From Chamaecrista fasciculata (Eukaryota; Streptophyta; Magnoliopsida; Fabales; Fabaceae), in the NCBI GenBank assembly GCA_003254925.1, contig QANZ01035685.1:153013-217012 (forward strand): a DNA stretch of 64,000 nt, given 5' to 3'. A program made the translations under genes and the position numbers. The notes beneath the pieces are model-generated. The model saw only the letters and a program-made list of their open reading frames with translations, did not search any database and was not told the origin of the DNA. Numbering within the stretch: the stretch's first letter is position 1; each line of letters opens with the position of its first letter. Positions 1 to 12,929 of the stretch are shown here, one piece after another.

Positions 1-165
1 ATTATGAACATGGCCGCATGGGACATTTATAAACTGAAGTGAAATAATATCTATAATTGCATCTAATCATGGAGATTAGAGCAATTAACGTGTCTATATT
101 TTACTTAATTGATACTGGGTGTCATTAATATTCTCTGTTACACAAAATTTCATATATTTATTGAA

Positions 166-821
166 GAGAAAACCTACTTTTTGGTCCCTCCATTGTGACT
201 GAGTCGATGATTTGGTCCCTGAATTGTGGGAAACTACAACTCAGTCCCTCAATTGTATACTTCCGTCTACGTTTTGGTCCCTCAGGTGTGGTCCGTCAGT
301 TATAGAGCTGTTAAGTGATAACGTGTCACTGTTAAGTGCTTAGGTGGCAGTTAAATGCTGAGTTGGCATCCAAATAATATATTCCTACTCATTTTTCATT
401 TTACACCTTATAAAAAGGACTTATATGCAACATATTATAACGATGACGGCGAGGAAGTTGAAGAAGAAGATGAAGAAGAGGAGAGTGTGAAAATTTCATA
501 ATAGCCCTTGGTTTTTTTTGTGTTTTGATATTGAAATATTATAATATATTGCATATAAGTTCTTTTTATGAGGTGTATAATGAAAAATGAGTAGGAATAT
601 ATTATTTGGATGCCAACTCAGCATTTAACAGTCACCTAAGCACTTAACAGTGACACGTCATCACTTAACAGCTCTATAAGTCTATAACTGACGGACCACA
701 CCTGAGGGACCAAAACGTAGAACGAAGTATACAATTGAGGGACTGAGTTGTAGTTTCCCACAATTCAGGGACCAAATCATCGACTCAGTCACAATTGAGG
801 GACCAAAAAGTAGGTTTTCTC
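166..821. repeat. Foldback (inverted-repeat) element, ~656 bp
   Basis: Two long arms are reverse complements of each other. The left arm begins GAGAAAACCTACTTTTTGG and the right arm ends with its exact complement. The arms carry repeated GGTCCCTCAATTGT-like phrases and pair from the ends to about 440/530. The roughly 85-bp centre is a GA-rich stretch that would encode an acidic peptide (DDGEEVEEEDEEEE). No transposase is visible, so it is non-autonomous. No clear target-site duplication was found, and superfamily is unknown. Confidence 0.8.
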
Positions 822-848
822 ATGTTTTAATGGACAAAATCTTATTTT

Positions 849-1222
849 AAGGGTAAATTATACTTTGATATCCTGTGGTTTGACTCTATTTCACTTTGGT
901 ACCATGTGGTTTGAAATCTGACACTTTGATACCCTGTGGTATTCTCCATTAACACTTTGATATCCTTTGGAGCTATTTTGTAATTTTAAACTTTTCATTT
1001 TAGTCCCTAGATAATATGTATCCAAAGACCTATTTGTAATTTTTTGGGGTCAATATGTAATTCTTACAAAATTTGTTATAGTTAAAATTACAAAATAGCT
1101 CCAAAGGGTACCAAAGTGTTAATGGAGAACATCACAGAGTATCAAAGTGTCGGGTTTCAAATCACATGGTATCAAAGTGAAATAGGGTCAAACCACAGGA
1201 TACCAAAGTGCAATTTATCCTT
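849..1222. repeat. Foldback element, ~374 bp (CACTTTGATACC family)
   Basis: The left arm starts AAGGGTAAATTATACTTTG and the right arm ends with its near complement. Repeated CACTTTGGTACC/TGTGGTTTGA phrases fill both arms, and the spacer is short. A partial copy of the same family is at 63511-63564, where an LTR interrupts it. It is non-coding. Confidence 0.8.
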
Positions 1223-1455
1223 ATTGTAATCCTCAAACTAGGAGGTCATTTATAACCAAAATAAAATTGAGCAAAATAAAATTGAGCACATAACTATTTC
1301 ACCTATTTTAATTGTTTGATTACTTTACAATGTTCACTTTTTACGTAATGCTTAAATTGTAAAGCAACAAAGTTTCAAAAACTGTCAGATAAAAGTATGC
1401 CAACTACCCAATTGTAAGAAAATAACGTTGTAAATATAGTAAATCTTCCGCGTAA

Positions 1456-2067
1456 TAGGGATGGCAGTGGATAGGATATCCAGTGGTTTTGCCACTATCC
1501 GTATCTGTTCACTCTATCCAATATCCATACCCTATCCGTATCCGATAAATCCGTATCCGTATCCGATATCCGGTATCTGATGGGTACCCGAAATATTCGA
1601 AAAAAGTATAAATATAAGATAGGGTATCCTATTTTATAAATTGAGTATACCGGGTACTCGATATCCAATACCCACTAACTAAAATAAATAAATAAAATTA
1701 TGATTTATTTATATTTTAAATTTCTTTTTTAAAATAAAACAATTAAATATAAAGTAACTAAAAAATGATTATATATAAAAAAAATATAAATATAATTAAA
1801 TAATTATATAGAAGATATTAAATTGAATGTAAAATATAAAAATTAATTAAATAATAGGGTATCGGATATCGGATCCCTAACTATCCGTTCATTTCGAACG
1901 GATGTAGAGTATCCGAAGGTAATATCCGTATCCGCCCAATATCCGGAAAATATTTAATTTTCACTATCCGTATTCTATCCAATATCCGATATCTGTCGGA
2001 TACCGGATAATTTTTTCGAACGGATATGGATAGATACCCTAAATACCCTAAACCATTGCCATCCCTA
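1456..2067. mobile_element. hAT-like MITE with TAGGGATGG ends
   Basis: The terminal inverted repeats are TAGGGATGGCA and TGCCATCCCTA. The flanks repeat CGCGTAAT (about 1449-1456 and 2068-2075), fitting the 7-8 bp target duplication of hAT elements. The interior is built from TATCCGTATCCG-type words at both ends with an AT-rich middle and has no ORF. The call rests on the ends plus the duplication. Confidence 0.8.
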
Positions 2068-2342
2068 CGCGTAATCCAATTGAAGTTAGTTTTATCATGC
2101 CTGGTGTAACTTGTAAGATGCAGGGTTGGTATGAAAAAACCCAGATTCCTATATCACTTCGATGACCTAAGAGAAGAAGAAAAGGCAGATTCGATTTCAA
2201 AGGAGAAATTGATTTCTAAAATCATTCTAATCCTTGCTCAAAATTGTTACATTATCAAGGCAACAAGCAAATATGAAGTAGGCACCTGCAGGCCAAAATT
2301 TAAATAGAAAGCATTTAAAGAGAAAAGATGAAAGAAACGAAA

Positions 2343-5300
2343 TTATCCAGATGATCTCCAAATCCTTCCCTCCAGAGAAACCACCATAACGGAAACATCA
2401 TCATGATATTTTCGTCGATCTCCATGGGGAATATCAAGCAATTCATGAAAATCCATTCCTGCACTAACAGGAAAAATAAAAATTAGAAAAACGAGGAAAT
2501 CCGTAAGTATAATGTTTTTTTTTTAAAAAATATCTGTTTTGGACACGTCCTGAGCCTATAATTCTCAGGATTTTAACAGATGTAACAATGTTACCACTTT
2601 TCCCTGAAGAATTTGAATGATTTACGACTAATCAAAGCATGCATGGTCACTTATCATGATTTTTTTTTTTTAAAAAAAAATCTCTTGTAGGATCTTAAGT
2701 CCCACAACTCATAGAAGGAACAAAACACCACGACAGAGTAGGTATTTCCAGGACATGAAACCTTTCTTCTTATGGCCATAAAAATATAAATATTGTGTTT
2801 AAAGGACTTGATTAAAAACTATAGCTAAATGAAAGCCAAGCAAGGCACGTGCACAAACATGTCGTTTTTCTTTTGCTATTAATGTCAGGTGTACTATTAG
2901 AATTTCTCCCCATTAAATCCCTTCTAGTGATTTTAAGGGCTCAAACCCCACATTGGCCTAGGTATCTAAGATTTTACTTTCACAACACTCCAGAATAATT
3001 GAACTGAAGTTGCTAAAGAAACATTCTATCTCATCTTACTAATTGAGCTTACACCTTTGGATAATTAACATTTCATTTAACAACCTAAAGTTATCGTTCA
3101 CAGCCATAACAATCGGAGAGGTACAAGAAGCAACTGACCATTCTTTTTGGCAGCTCGGAAGAGAAGTTCTGCAATCAAGTATTGTGCAGGATCACCTTCA
3201 GGGACATTTTCCATGAACCAGGTGACATGGGCCACTACCTCTTCATTGCTGAAGTATTGGTAAAGCCCATCGGACGAGAGCACCAAGAACCGATCACTCG
3301 AAGAAAGTCGGTGATGAAGAACTGAAGGAGTGCAGCTTAGATAAGGTGTAGTGCCCACATAATTGACTTGGAACATTTCCAGTAGAGCTTCATTCAAAGA
3401 TGCCTACACCAAGCAAATGAAGTCAGTCATGGTTCGAGAGATTCCAAAATAGAGAGATGAAGAAAAATGGAGATATTGTTATTGTTGTTACTATAAAAAT
3501 GATGACAACGAAATGTAATTCGCATGATTCAAGAAAAAAAAAATGCCACCTCCTAAAAGATACATACTTGGAGATACACATTAACCGGGATGTGAAAGTA
3601 GCATAAATTTTAGGTTCTTATTGCTCCAAACCAAATAAAAAAGGCCATAGTCAGCATATTCAACTTCCATGGATTCACTTCTATCTTTCTGTGTGTTGTA
3701 AGCCATTGCTGGCTTCTGGTTTTAATCAATAAAGCTGGAATAAACACTTTTTTTAATACAACGCACATGCACTACTCAAAATGAAATCCTGTATTTACTT
3801 TCTTCAAAAAAAAAAAACATGAATTCAACTTCTGGATTCTTTCTGAAAAAACTGCACTAAACTTTGCGGGCATGATGTCATGTTAAAAAGACTGAACAAT
3901 GACACCTAATGATAAGGGTAAACACCATCATGTAAAAGAAAATATAAATTCAACAACTTAAATACTGGAATGAATCAAATTATTATGTGAGCATATGATT
4001 CAAATCCAGTCATATGCAAAGACAATATCAGGGAAATTTGAATTCACAATAAATCAATGCATCAACATAATTACATAATGTGTGACAGTGTGAAAGGATT
4101 GCCATGAAACTTTAAGTCACATTTTCACCCTCTCAAGATGACAAACAAACATTCAAATGCATATAAAGGCCCGTTAAAAAATGTGCCTAGGGAAATTATA
4201 TAGGCAAAACCTACATGCTGCACTAGCTAATCATACTAGAAATGAGAACTGTACTAGCAAATTATAACCTTCTATCCCAATTTCCATCTTTTCCTCACCT
4301 CATTTTCCTTTATACTAGACACCACACCAGACTGGTAAAAAACAAATTTCAACTGTCATTTGCTATGTCTTCTATCCTTGGCCATCCGCGATTTATTTTC
4401 AGAGGAATAGAATATAATTAAATAAGAGGGATTTAATAGTTAAATATGTGGTGCAGGGATGCCTACCAATAAAAACCCTCTTAAAGCATCACTTACTGAG
4501 ATCCACACTGGCTAAAGAAACACACCACCAGGAAACATAGAAGAAAATTAAAGCAAGCTACAATTGCCCAGTTGTTCTTCAAAGCTTTCACAAATAAATC
4601 CTATTTAAAGTTTTCTTTCAAGAAGACAGACAGTATACACACATATAGGGAGCAACTATAAGATGATTAAAGTGGATTGATAAAGTCCAAATCTGTAATC
4701 AAGAGACCCACTACTCCGTTACAATTAGCCTTCATTTTTTCATGTCAAAATGAAATAAATATGGAAGGACATACAAGCCCTACCTACAAAATATAGACAA
4801 AAGGACAGCAGCAAACTAAATTTCAGATAGCTCAAAGTCAGAAGTTCAACTGACCCTCTTCAGGAATCCAGCACCAAATGCTCTAGTGACTTTTAATTGT
4901 CCTTTCACTCGATCATTTAATACGGCTTGATTATCTTCGGGGTGTTCTGACCTTATTCTAGAAACTTCCTGCAGACAACAGGTACAGTAGCAGAATATTT
5001 TAATAAAACCCTCACATACTTCGTTTCAAGGTAAATGGTTCACGCTCAAAATAAATCCAATACAACTTTACTGAATTTGTTAGTCAATATGACTATCTAT
5101 TGCATATAAAAGATGCAAAATTGTCAACAAATCCAACCGAATCCAGAATACTGCAACTACACATGGATTTCAACCATTTGGGAATATACTTCAAATTTTG
5201 TTGAAAACAAGTGAACTAACAGTCAGAAAAAATAATTAATAAGCAGAATACGATTCAACGTTTCATGTCAATCAACTTTTCACATTACAAAACTAGAAGG

Positions 5301-7610
5301 TTTACCATAATTCATGCCACCGCTTAGTAGAACGAGAACTAAATAGATATCAAACGATTTATATTTGTCAATCCAGAAAAGAGGACAGTGGAAACACACC
5401 TCTTCAATACTTGTGCTGTGATCTGTGGAAAGCTGAAAAGCTCTCATTTTTAATCTGCAAATGGATATCTCTCTATTTTTGTTCATCTTGTTAACATGAT
5501 TGTTTTGATTGTGGATTGGGGACTCCTCTGAGATTCTATCCAGCTCCATACGTACTAATGACTCTCTTGATCGATTTCTATGCCTCACGTCATCCTTAAC
5601 AAAACTTAAATTAGGATGACGATCATTTGGTCTTTCTTGAGCCAAAATTACACGACTATCTCCAAGATTCATGACATAAACATCTTGATCCTTCATCAGC
5701 ATTACTAAAACACATGATCCCATTAAAGCAAGCTCCGGATTCTTTTCCAGGTTATTTTCCACCATTTCCATGTAGGCCTCTTCTGTTTTCTCAAGAGCAC
5801 AAGCCATTGCTCTTAAAACTGCATTATGATCAACTACTCCAGATTTGCATCTTCTAATGGGTCCTGAGGCTTCTAATATTTTCTCATCAACACAGGTTTC
5901 CTCCCTGTGCCAGTCATAACTCCAAGGAAAGAGTTTCTTACGCAAGGACTTCTGCTTCCTGTACATTTTTCTAATTTTAGTACCAAGAGAAGACTTTCTG
6001 GTATTCTGCTTTTGACCTGAAACAGAAAAGGCAGCTGCAGGCTCTTGATTGATTGATTCCAATCCAGTCCCTCCATTTTCTCCTGACGTAGTGGGACCTT
6101 CATCCTGGTGTCTACAAGTATCTTCTTTAGCATCACTTGAACAAGATCTCATCCACCGTGCTTGTGTTGATTCCCTAGGAATAGAAGAATCATTCCCTTG
6201 TTCTGAGATTGACAAGGAACCTCGTTCATCCCAGGACTCCATTTGAAGTAGCTCATAAAGCCGCACACTTTTTCTTCCTTGACCAGTCAACTGTCCAAGA
6301 TGAACAGAAGCAGGGACAGTACTCGAATTACTGGGACATCCAGAATTAGGAGATTGATTTTCAGAATTTACTTTGAGTTCAGCATTTCCTTCAACCTCCA
6401 CTATCTCAGATGATTGACCCGTGACATTTGCTGGACCGGAAGAAGCTTCTGGACAAGAGCTTTGTTGATTTGAATTAGTTTGATTATCTGAAAGTTCTTC
6501 CCTGTGGCACTCTGGAGCAACCGCAGCATTTCCTGTGTTAGGAACTTCATGTTGAAGGGGACCTAAAGGATTATCTTCATAATCCCAAAGCAACCCTTCC
6601 AGTTCCTTGTCTACAAATCTATAAAGATGGCTCATCAAGAAATCAGGAGCGTCTGGTCCACTAAAACCATCATAAATCCCAATAAACAACCATCCTTGTT
6701 CTTCAGAAAGTACTACGTGAACCCTATCTTCACCAGCCTTGCCTTGAGCCCACTGTAAATTATGTGTATGTTTATACTCCCCTTCAGATGGTCCGACTTC
6801 AATACAATTCCTAGAGAATTCTTGTCGAAACTTTGCATCTTTGGAGTGCCAGGCCAATTGGGTTACTGGGTGAAAGAAAAGCCGTTGCATCCAACTGGTG
6901 CCCATAGAATGCTTAGAGAAGGTCCGAGAAAAAGTGTTTTTCATCGGTCCACTCACACTTCTCATCAGGTGTTGGAGGCGTGGTCTTCGACGGCCTTGTG
7001 CAAGTGGTGCAGAAAAGTTAGATTTGTCAGTGGCATCAAGAGGGCCTGACATGGCTCCCTTCTCTATTGGCCCAGACATGAAACCCCCACCCCTATCCAA
7101 TGGACCCGAAGCAAAACCTCTCTCAAGCGGTCCAGACATGAAACTGTTCAAAGGTCCAGAACCTCGGGGAATAGGCTGCAAAGGGATTGCAGCAAATGAG
7201 GAGGTTCCCTCAAATGATGCAGCCGGCTCTAGAACGTCACTAGCAAATAATGCACTCTGATTACCGGTCCTTGCTGTTGAAACATTGGCACTGACTGAAG
7301 CCCCTGAAATTGTTTTGAATGTGGTTTCAGGGAAGCACTTGCCTGATTTGTGAATGCTGGAGGAATCTTCTATACTACTGTCATGCCTAAACGATCCACT
7401 TAAGGTTTCAGAATCAAGGGTACTTGAATCAACAGTAAACCTCTCAGAGTTTGATGGGGTAATGGCAGGAGATTCAAAAATTGATGGCCTCACATAACAG
7501 AAAGAATGGCCTAATCCTTCATCTAATGGTTCTAGGAACTCCAAATCAACTCCACTTTTCCCGTTAAATGGCACTAAGCAGCCAACAACACGAGAAGTGC
7601 CGTTACCCAT
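2343..7610 (-). CDS. POL: POLTERGEIST-type protein phosphatase 2C
   Basis: Exons (minus strand): 7610-5400, 4968-4855, 3403-3139, 2458-2343; 901 codons with all junctions in frame. The start is the ATG giving [11 protein letters not shown], where Gly2 and the nearby Cys fit N-myristoylation and palmitoylation, known for POL at the plasma membrane. Repeated SGPL motifs lie near residues 175-220. PP2C metal and catalytic motifs follow: GEDR (~293), YDGFSG (~313), GDSR (~653), STDHSTS (~731), [15 protein letters not shown] (~760), LSSDG (817-821) and YHDDVS (~880). An insertion of about 300 residues splits the domain after the second motif, as in POL/PLL proteins. In Arabidopsis POL acts downstream of CLAVATA receptors and in embryonic patterning. 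The protein ends at GRIWRSSG, which seems slightly shorter than the Arabidopsis C-terminus. Confidence in family is very high; POL rather than PLL1 is inferred from the N-terminus. Confidence 0.95.
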
Positions 7611-7979
7611 TATTGCAAATAATGCCCCTGATTCTGATAAGCTGATAAATAGTTTATGTAACTGAGCACCATCAATAAATAGAGATATAAACAAGAAATC
7701 CAACACTGCGAAAACCCAATAAATCCCTCAACCAACCCATGATTACTCAAGTAACCATGCATCATCTTCATATTCCCAGGCTGGAGATGGTGGTGCAACA
7801 ACCCATGTAGTGTTTTTCTCAGTGAAACTAACATAAAAGAAGCCAACACACTATTTTTGTGCAGTGGGTGTGAATCACAACGAAATTGTCCCTCCGAATT
7901 AATATTTCACACAGCGTAAAATACATAAAGCAACAACTACAATAGCAAAAATGTTATGATCTGACCTAGCGGATACCGC

Positions 7980-8207
7980 TTAATACACGAATGAAGCGGT
8001 GGATCGGGCAGCCGAAGAAGCAGATCTAAGAGCACTAGAGACAGTGAATGAAGCACATGAGAAACAAAGACGAAAACCCATTTTAGGATTTATGTTTTCT
8101 TCTTCGCGGAATCTGACGAATAAACATGGAGGGAACGAAGCCCCACCCGATTCGACCCATATCATTGAATCATTCAGGCAGCATGCCCAGTGCTTCGAAA
8201 CCCGCAA
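7980..8207 (-). other. Upstream ORF (75 codons) in the POL leader
   Basis: An ATG-initiated ORF lies upstream of the POL start on the same strand, in frame with it but closed by a stop. It ends 14 nt before a good donor (CTAG/gtcaga, exon end about 7966), which pairs with a pyrimidine-rich acceptor at about 7706, implying a 5' UTR intron. The peptide is Cys/Ser-rich (for example MGFRLCFSCASF). It could repress POL translation or be chance. No family is recognised. Confidence 0.4.
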
Positions 8208-8220
8208 AACAACTCAGTGA

Positions 8221-8560
8221 TAAGTAGGAATAGGATAGGAGAAGGAGGAAAAAAAAGAAGAGACGCAGGAATTTTTCTCTGACAAAAATATTGAGAAGAG
8301 GGGTGAAATGGACTAGTGAGGAGTGTGTGTTTGACTAATGGAGAGAGAGAGAGCAAATAGAGAAGACAAGAGAGAAGAGAGAGAGGAAAAAAAAAATGAA
8401 AATGTGGGTTTTCAATTGCCAAAATATTAAAGGAAAAAAAATTAGAGATTTGGTCAGACGATGAAGAATCAAAGTGTAGTTCATCAAGGAAGGTCTCTTG
8501 TTGGCCAACAAAAGAAAAAAAAGGAAGTCTCTTTCTTGGGGTTTTCAAATGGTTTGGGAG
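8221..8560 (-). promoter_or_regulatory. Pyrimidine-rich leader/promoter region of POL
   Basis: On the minus strand this stretch is dominated by CT tracts (TCTCTCTTCTCTCTTGTC type). Such tracts are typical of plant core promoters and leaders of TATA-less housekeeping genes. No convincing TATA box was seen. The transcription start is not determined. Confidence 0.4.
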
Positions 8561-8594
8561 GGTAAAAATTTTAAAATTAATAAAGAAAAATAAA

Positions 8595-9471
8595 GAGGAA
8601 ACCCACTATTTGGTCCTTTCTTTTTTACTAAGTCAACAATTTAGTCCCTCATTTATTGAAATAGACTACTCAGCCCCTCATTTATCATAATCGTCAACTA
8701 TTTAGTTCCTCAGTTAGAAATCCGTTAAATTACTTGATGACGTAGACGTTAAATGCTTACATGACACCGTTAAATACCACTTTGACATCCTAGTCACCTA
8801 AACCAACAGAACCGGACCAACAAACACAATTAAATCGATCTAAAATTGAGTCAAACCCAAATATTTGTATTACACATGAAGTTTCCATAAAGTATAAACT
8901 ATTGAAGCATTTCATAAATTCAAACACTATGTGGTTCCAAATAGTTAAATATGTGGCATTTAACGAGTTACATGTGCACTTAATGGCCAAATTAGCACTG
9001 TTAAACGGGCTGGCCCGGCCCGGCCCACCCCGGCCCGTTACGGGCCACGGACTAAACGGGCCAAATTTTTTAAACCCAAGTCCGCCCATTTAGCGGGCAG
9101 GCCGGGCCAGCCCGCGGGCCTAAACATTTTTACATGCAAATTTTCTTAAAAAAATGTAAACGGGCCTAACCGCCCCGGCCCGTTACGGGCCACGGGCTAA
9201 ACGGGCCGGGTCGTTTTAGGCCCGTTTTTAAACGGGCCAAATTTTTTAAGCCCAAGCCCGCCCATTTAGCGGGCGGGCCGGGCCGGCCCGCGGGCCTAAG
9301 CCCGTTTTGACAGTGCTAGGCCAAATCATCAATATTAGTAACGGAGATAGGCTACAGTGACTAGCGAGTTGACATTTGTAATTTTTGAAGGATCACATAG
9401 TCTATTTCAAAAATGAAGGGACCAAATAGTTGAAACTGTAAAAAGAGAGGGACCAAATAGTAAATTTCCTC
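8595..9471. repeat. Foldback element containing a nested hAT MITE
   Basis: The ends are inverted: GAGGAAACCCACTATTTGG on the left, complement of CCAAATAGTAAATTTCCTC on the right. Both arms repeat TTTAGTCCCTCATTT-like phrases. A second element (8993-9318) is inserted in it with its own target duplication. The left 60 bp of this foldback is clearly related to the internal part of the 180-bp Helitrons at 33695, 60076 and 60552. Confidence 0.75.
8993..9318. mobile_element. hAT-type MITE, GC-rich, perfect 8-bp TSD
   Basis: The ends are TAGCACTGTTAAACGGGC and the complement of GCCCGTTTTGACAGTGCTA. The 8-bp duplication GGCCAAAT flanks it exactly (8985-8992 and 9319-9326), diagnostic of hAT transposition. 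The interior is unusually GC-rich for this window, with repeated GGCCCGTTACGGGCC and CGGGCCGGGC words. There is no ORF with transposase features. Confidence 0.9.
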
Positions 9472-11742
9472 AAAAATAAAATAATTAGGTTGAAAAGTAA
9501 AGAGTGAGACTGTTTTGTATATGGGTTTGGTACTTTTTCTTCTTTGTTTATATGATTTTTCCAGCGAATGATTGGTAGTGCGTTGGTGCTGTTGAAGTCA
9601 ATAAATTAGAGCTACCCCATCATCATTCTCATCAATGAAATTGGATGGTACATAATTTTCTTTTTCTTCACAATCCAAAAATTTTAGCAATCTTGAAGCA
9701 TAAAAATATTCACTAACCAACTTTGACAGAATAGTTCCTAAATAATGGTCCTCAAGAAAGGAATCAATGGACAATACATACAAATAGAAAGAAAATCTAG
9801 TCATACTATTTGATTACTTTCTCCATCAATTTTTTTTTCCCTTGTAGCGATCATATATTTATTTTTTTAATAAAAAAGGCAAAATTAAATGCATTGAAAA
9901 TAGAATCTATCCTGACAATATTTAATTTTGTCTATTTGGGCAGCCTTCACTTCTTTAATCTTCTATATATGAAGTCTAACATGTGTTGAATACTTGAATG
10001 TTGATTGAGGCTTATTTGTTCCAATTTTTCAGTTCACTTATTACATCCAAAAATTCCAAAATCTTTTGAAATAATTTGGCCTCTGAAAGTCTTTGTCATT
10101 AATATTCGGCCCTATAATGTCGGGACTACATTCAGTCATACACGAAAATATATTTTTATATATATAATTTAAAACTTTACAAACAAACTAAGTCACTCTA
10201 AAAACTACTACCGACAAAAAAAATCAATCTAAAAACTAATCATTAATATTTTTTTATTCTCTAAAGTCTAATCTCTATATAATCTAACCAATTCTTTATA
10301 CACGGATTAAAAAAAAATAAAACTTACATTGAGTTCCCTACATCCTTGCTATCAAGTTCCACCAATCACAAGTCTTGATTAGATTTTCTCTCTTCAATGA
10401 TTAGTCATGCAAAAAGTGGTGTTTAATATTCTCTCTCTATCATGATTTTGTCATATATAAAATTTTTTTCACGTGTCAAATGTTAATTGAAAAACTTGAT
10501 AACAAGGATCTATGGAACTTGATGTAAGTTTTACCTTTAAAAAAAAATCATATAACAACCGCTTTAAAGGAGGTTTTTTTTTATATATAACCGCTTTAAA
10601 GGAGTTGACTATTTGCAAATATTGTAGTCTGGCATTAAATGCTACTGATTTTCACAAAATTATTCCTACAATAAATTAACATTTTATATTTAACAGATGA
10701 ATGCGGATTTTCTTTTTCCGTTTTAACTTTTAACTATCATTATTCGTAAACGGAATTATAAAGAGAAACTCAGGCTTGATTAATAATAATATGAATATTC
10801 TTATTTTGAATTTCAATAATAAACTAATGAAGAATTATTTATTTCTTTTCTTTGGTGATTATTAATTTGATCAAACTCTTAATAATTTTATTAAATAATC
10901 TAGTTATAAAAGATACAAAAATTATACTCCCTCTCTCTCAACATATCTGTTTTTTAAGGTAAATATATACATATCAAGGAAATGATTAATTTGCATAAAA
11001 TGAAGAGAAAATAAAATTAAAAGACTAAATTATCCTCATTAAATTACTCCTAGTTACTCTCACTAATTTAATATCTTTGACTTTTAATAGGGATAAAATA
11101 GAAAAAAAATAATTAATGCTCTCTTAATTTTTTAAAACATCAAATATTTTAGAACAAAAAATCCTCCATCAAAACAGATATTTTAGGACAGAGATAGTAT
11201 TTAACAATATTATTAATAATGAAATTATGGCCATTGAGTGTTTGACTTGGGAGATGGAACTGGGAAGGTGTAATGATATGGATAATGGCCTACGGCTATG
11301 GGGCCATGTTTGTGGTCTCCAAGCGTTCCTACTAGTAATTATAATGGAGCACTCTTAATTTTTTTATATTATTATCAATAATTTACAAATCTGTTCATAT
11401 TTTCGTTATAATATAAAATTATGTTATGGGTCCTTCTAACATGTGTCTTTACTTTTGATTGGTCGAGTGAGTTTTTAAACATTAAAAAATATCTTTTAAA
11501 TAAATTTTCATAGATTTCAAGATATGATATGCTCTACTAACTAATCAGAAAAAACCTTAAGATGTGCCCTAAATTATAAGTATAGTCATAATATCAGGCC
11601 AAACTTTTATATATATATATATATATATATAACTAACAAAAATAAAGATAATGAGTTGACCTTCTTAAATATGATGTTATTAGTTTGATTCACATCCTAC
11701 GGAAAAGACTTCATTAAAAACAAAATTCACTTAATCAAGCTT
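9472..11742. other. AT-rich intergenic DNA, no gene seen
   Basis: I find no coding region with splice or family support. A short direct repeat (AACCGCTTTAAAGGAG) occurs twice near 10558-10606. A (TA)n tract lies near 11610-11630. The rest is AT-rich and unremarkable. Confidence 0.6.
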
Positions 11743-11915
11743 AATTGGGTTATTGGTCAGCTCACTAGGTCACTTAAGTGAGTGTCGAAGGTTCGAATCT
11801 CGCCTTGTGCATTCATCAACCAATTGGCCAATGACAGACCTTTAAATGAAACTCATATCTACGGAGGATTAGTCCTTAAAATGTTGGGTTGAGGGATACC
11901 TTAGGCAACAAAAAG
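11743..11915 (+). mobile_element. tRNA-derived SINE
   Basis: The 5' part resembles a tRNA: a degenerate A box (TTGGTCAGCTCACTAGG) and a clear B box (GGTTCGAATCT at 11790-11800). A tRNA-unrelated body with CAACCAATTGGCCA follows, ending in CAACAAAAAG. The same body is present, inverted, at 57910-58097, which establishes a family. No clean target duplication was found here. Confidence 0.75.
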
Positions 11916-12009
11916 AAAAACCACTTCATAAATTTCTACACTTTGATGAAAATTAGTTTTTGGTTGTCGACTGAAGAATATCAGATAATTCTTACCAATA
12001 TATATAATA

Positions 12010-12265
12010 AGTTGGTTGAAATTGTCGAAAGACATAAGTCACTCCAAAAGAGCTCTATAAGGGGAGAGGATTGCCTCATTATATATATTGAATTAGAAGG
12101 CCCTTTAACTAAGCGATGTGAGACTTCAACATGCCCCCTCACGCCCGACATAAGAGCGTGAAGCCAACGAGTACCATGTAAAATGACCTAACTCACCCCA
12201 AAAGAGCTCTCTAGGAAAGATGATTGCCTCATTATATATATATAGAGTTAGAGGACCTTTGACTA
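12010..12265 (+). repeat. Two tandem partial copies of an LTR-like repeat
   Basis: Two successive units contain CCAAAAGAGCTCT, a TATATATA stretch followed by GAGTTAGA, and GACTAAGCGAT. The first continues into GTGAGACTTCAACATG and ACGCCCGACATAAGAGCG. The same unit recurs within gene introns at 28722-29056 and, inverted, 37455-37680. It looks like a decayed LTR or TRIM. No coding sequence. Confidence 0.6.
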
Positions 12266-12929
12266 AGCGATTTGACAATAGATTTTTTTTTTTGGCCTCA
12301 AGTTGGTGAAATATTAAATATATTAAGTCTCCAACACTTCTAGAATTGAATTTAAGGGTTCGAATGAGTTTATAAGAAATTTCCGACAATCAAGTTAGTT
12401 TAAAAATATTTAAAGCATTGATAATATAAGAAAATTAGCCAAACTTTGACTAAACAATTAGATAGTGTATATATAAGCCTATTTAGTGGAGAAATAGGAC
12501 ATTTCTTTAAATTTATCATTAGTATTTGAAAATCTCAAATGTTGAGAGGTAAGATTGATTGACAGAAGAGGAGAAATGAAAAATACAATCGATTTATTGA
12601 GTGTGAGCAGATCAATAATTATTTATGAAGAGTTAGACAAATTAATGAAATATGGGAAATTGCTTATTTATTACCATAATATAATATATATATATATATA
12701 TCGTATTATAAATATAAACAAAAGTTTGCTAGGGGATTTAAAAAGAAAGTGAGATTAAATAATTTGTTAGCATCTAAAAAAAGTTATAATATATAATTTT
12801 AAAATACTTTCATGCATATTGTCTTTTCTATTCACTCCTCTATTATCTTTAACAATTCTCAAAGATCTAAAAAAATAAGTTATTCTTATAAGTTTAATGT
12901 TTTTTTATAATATATAAAGAAAACAGACT

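Noticed and set aside
166-821. Regularly spaced GGTCCCTCAATTGT-like words as a CRISPR-like or satellite array
   Set aside because: The words lie in inverted arms with irregular spacing, and the context is a plant nuclear genome.
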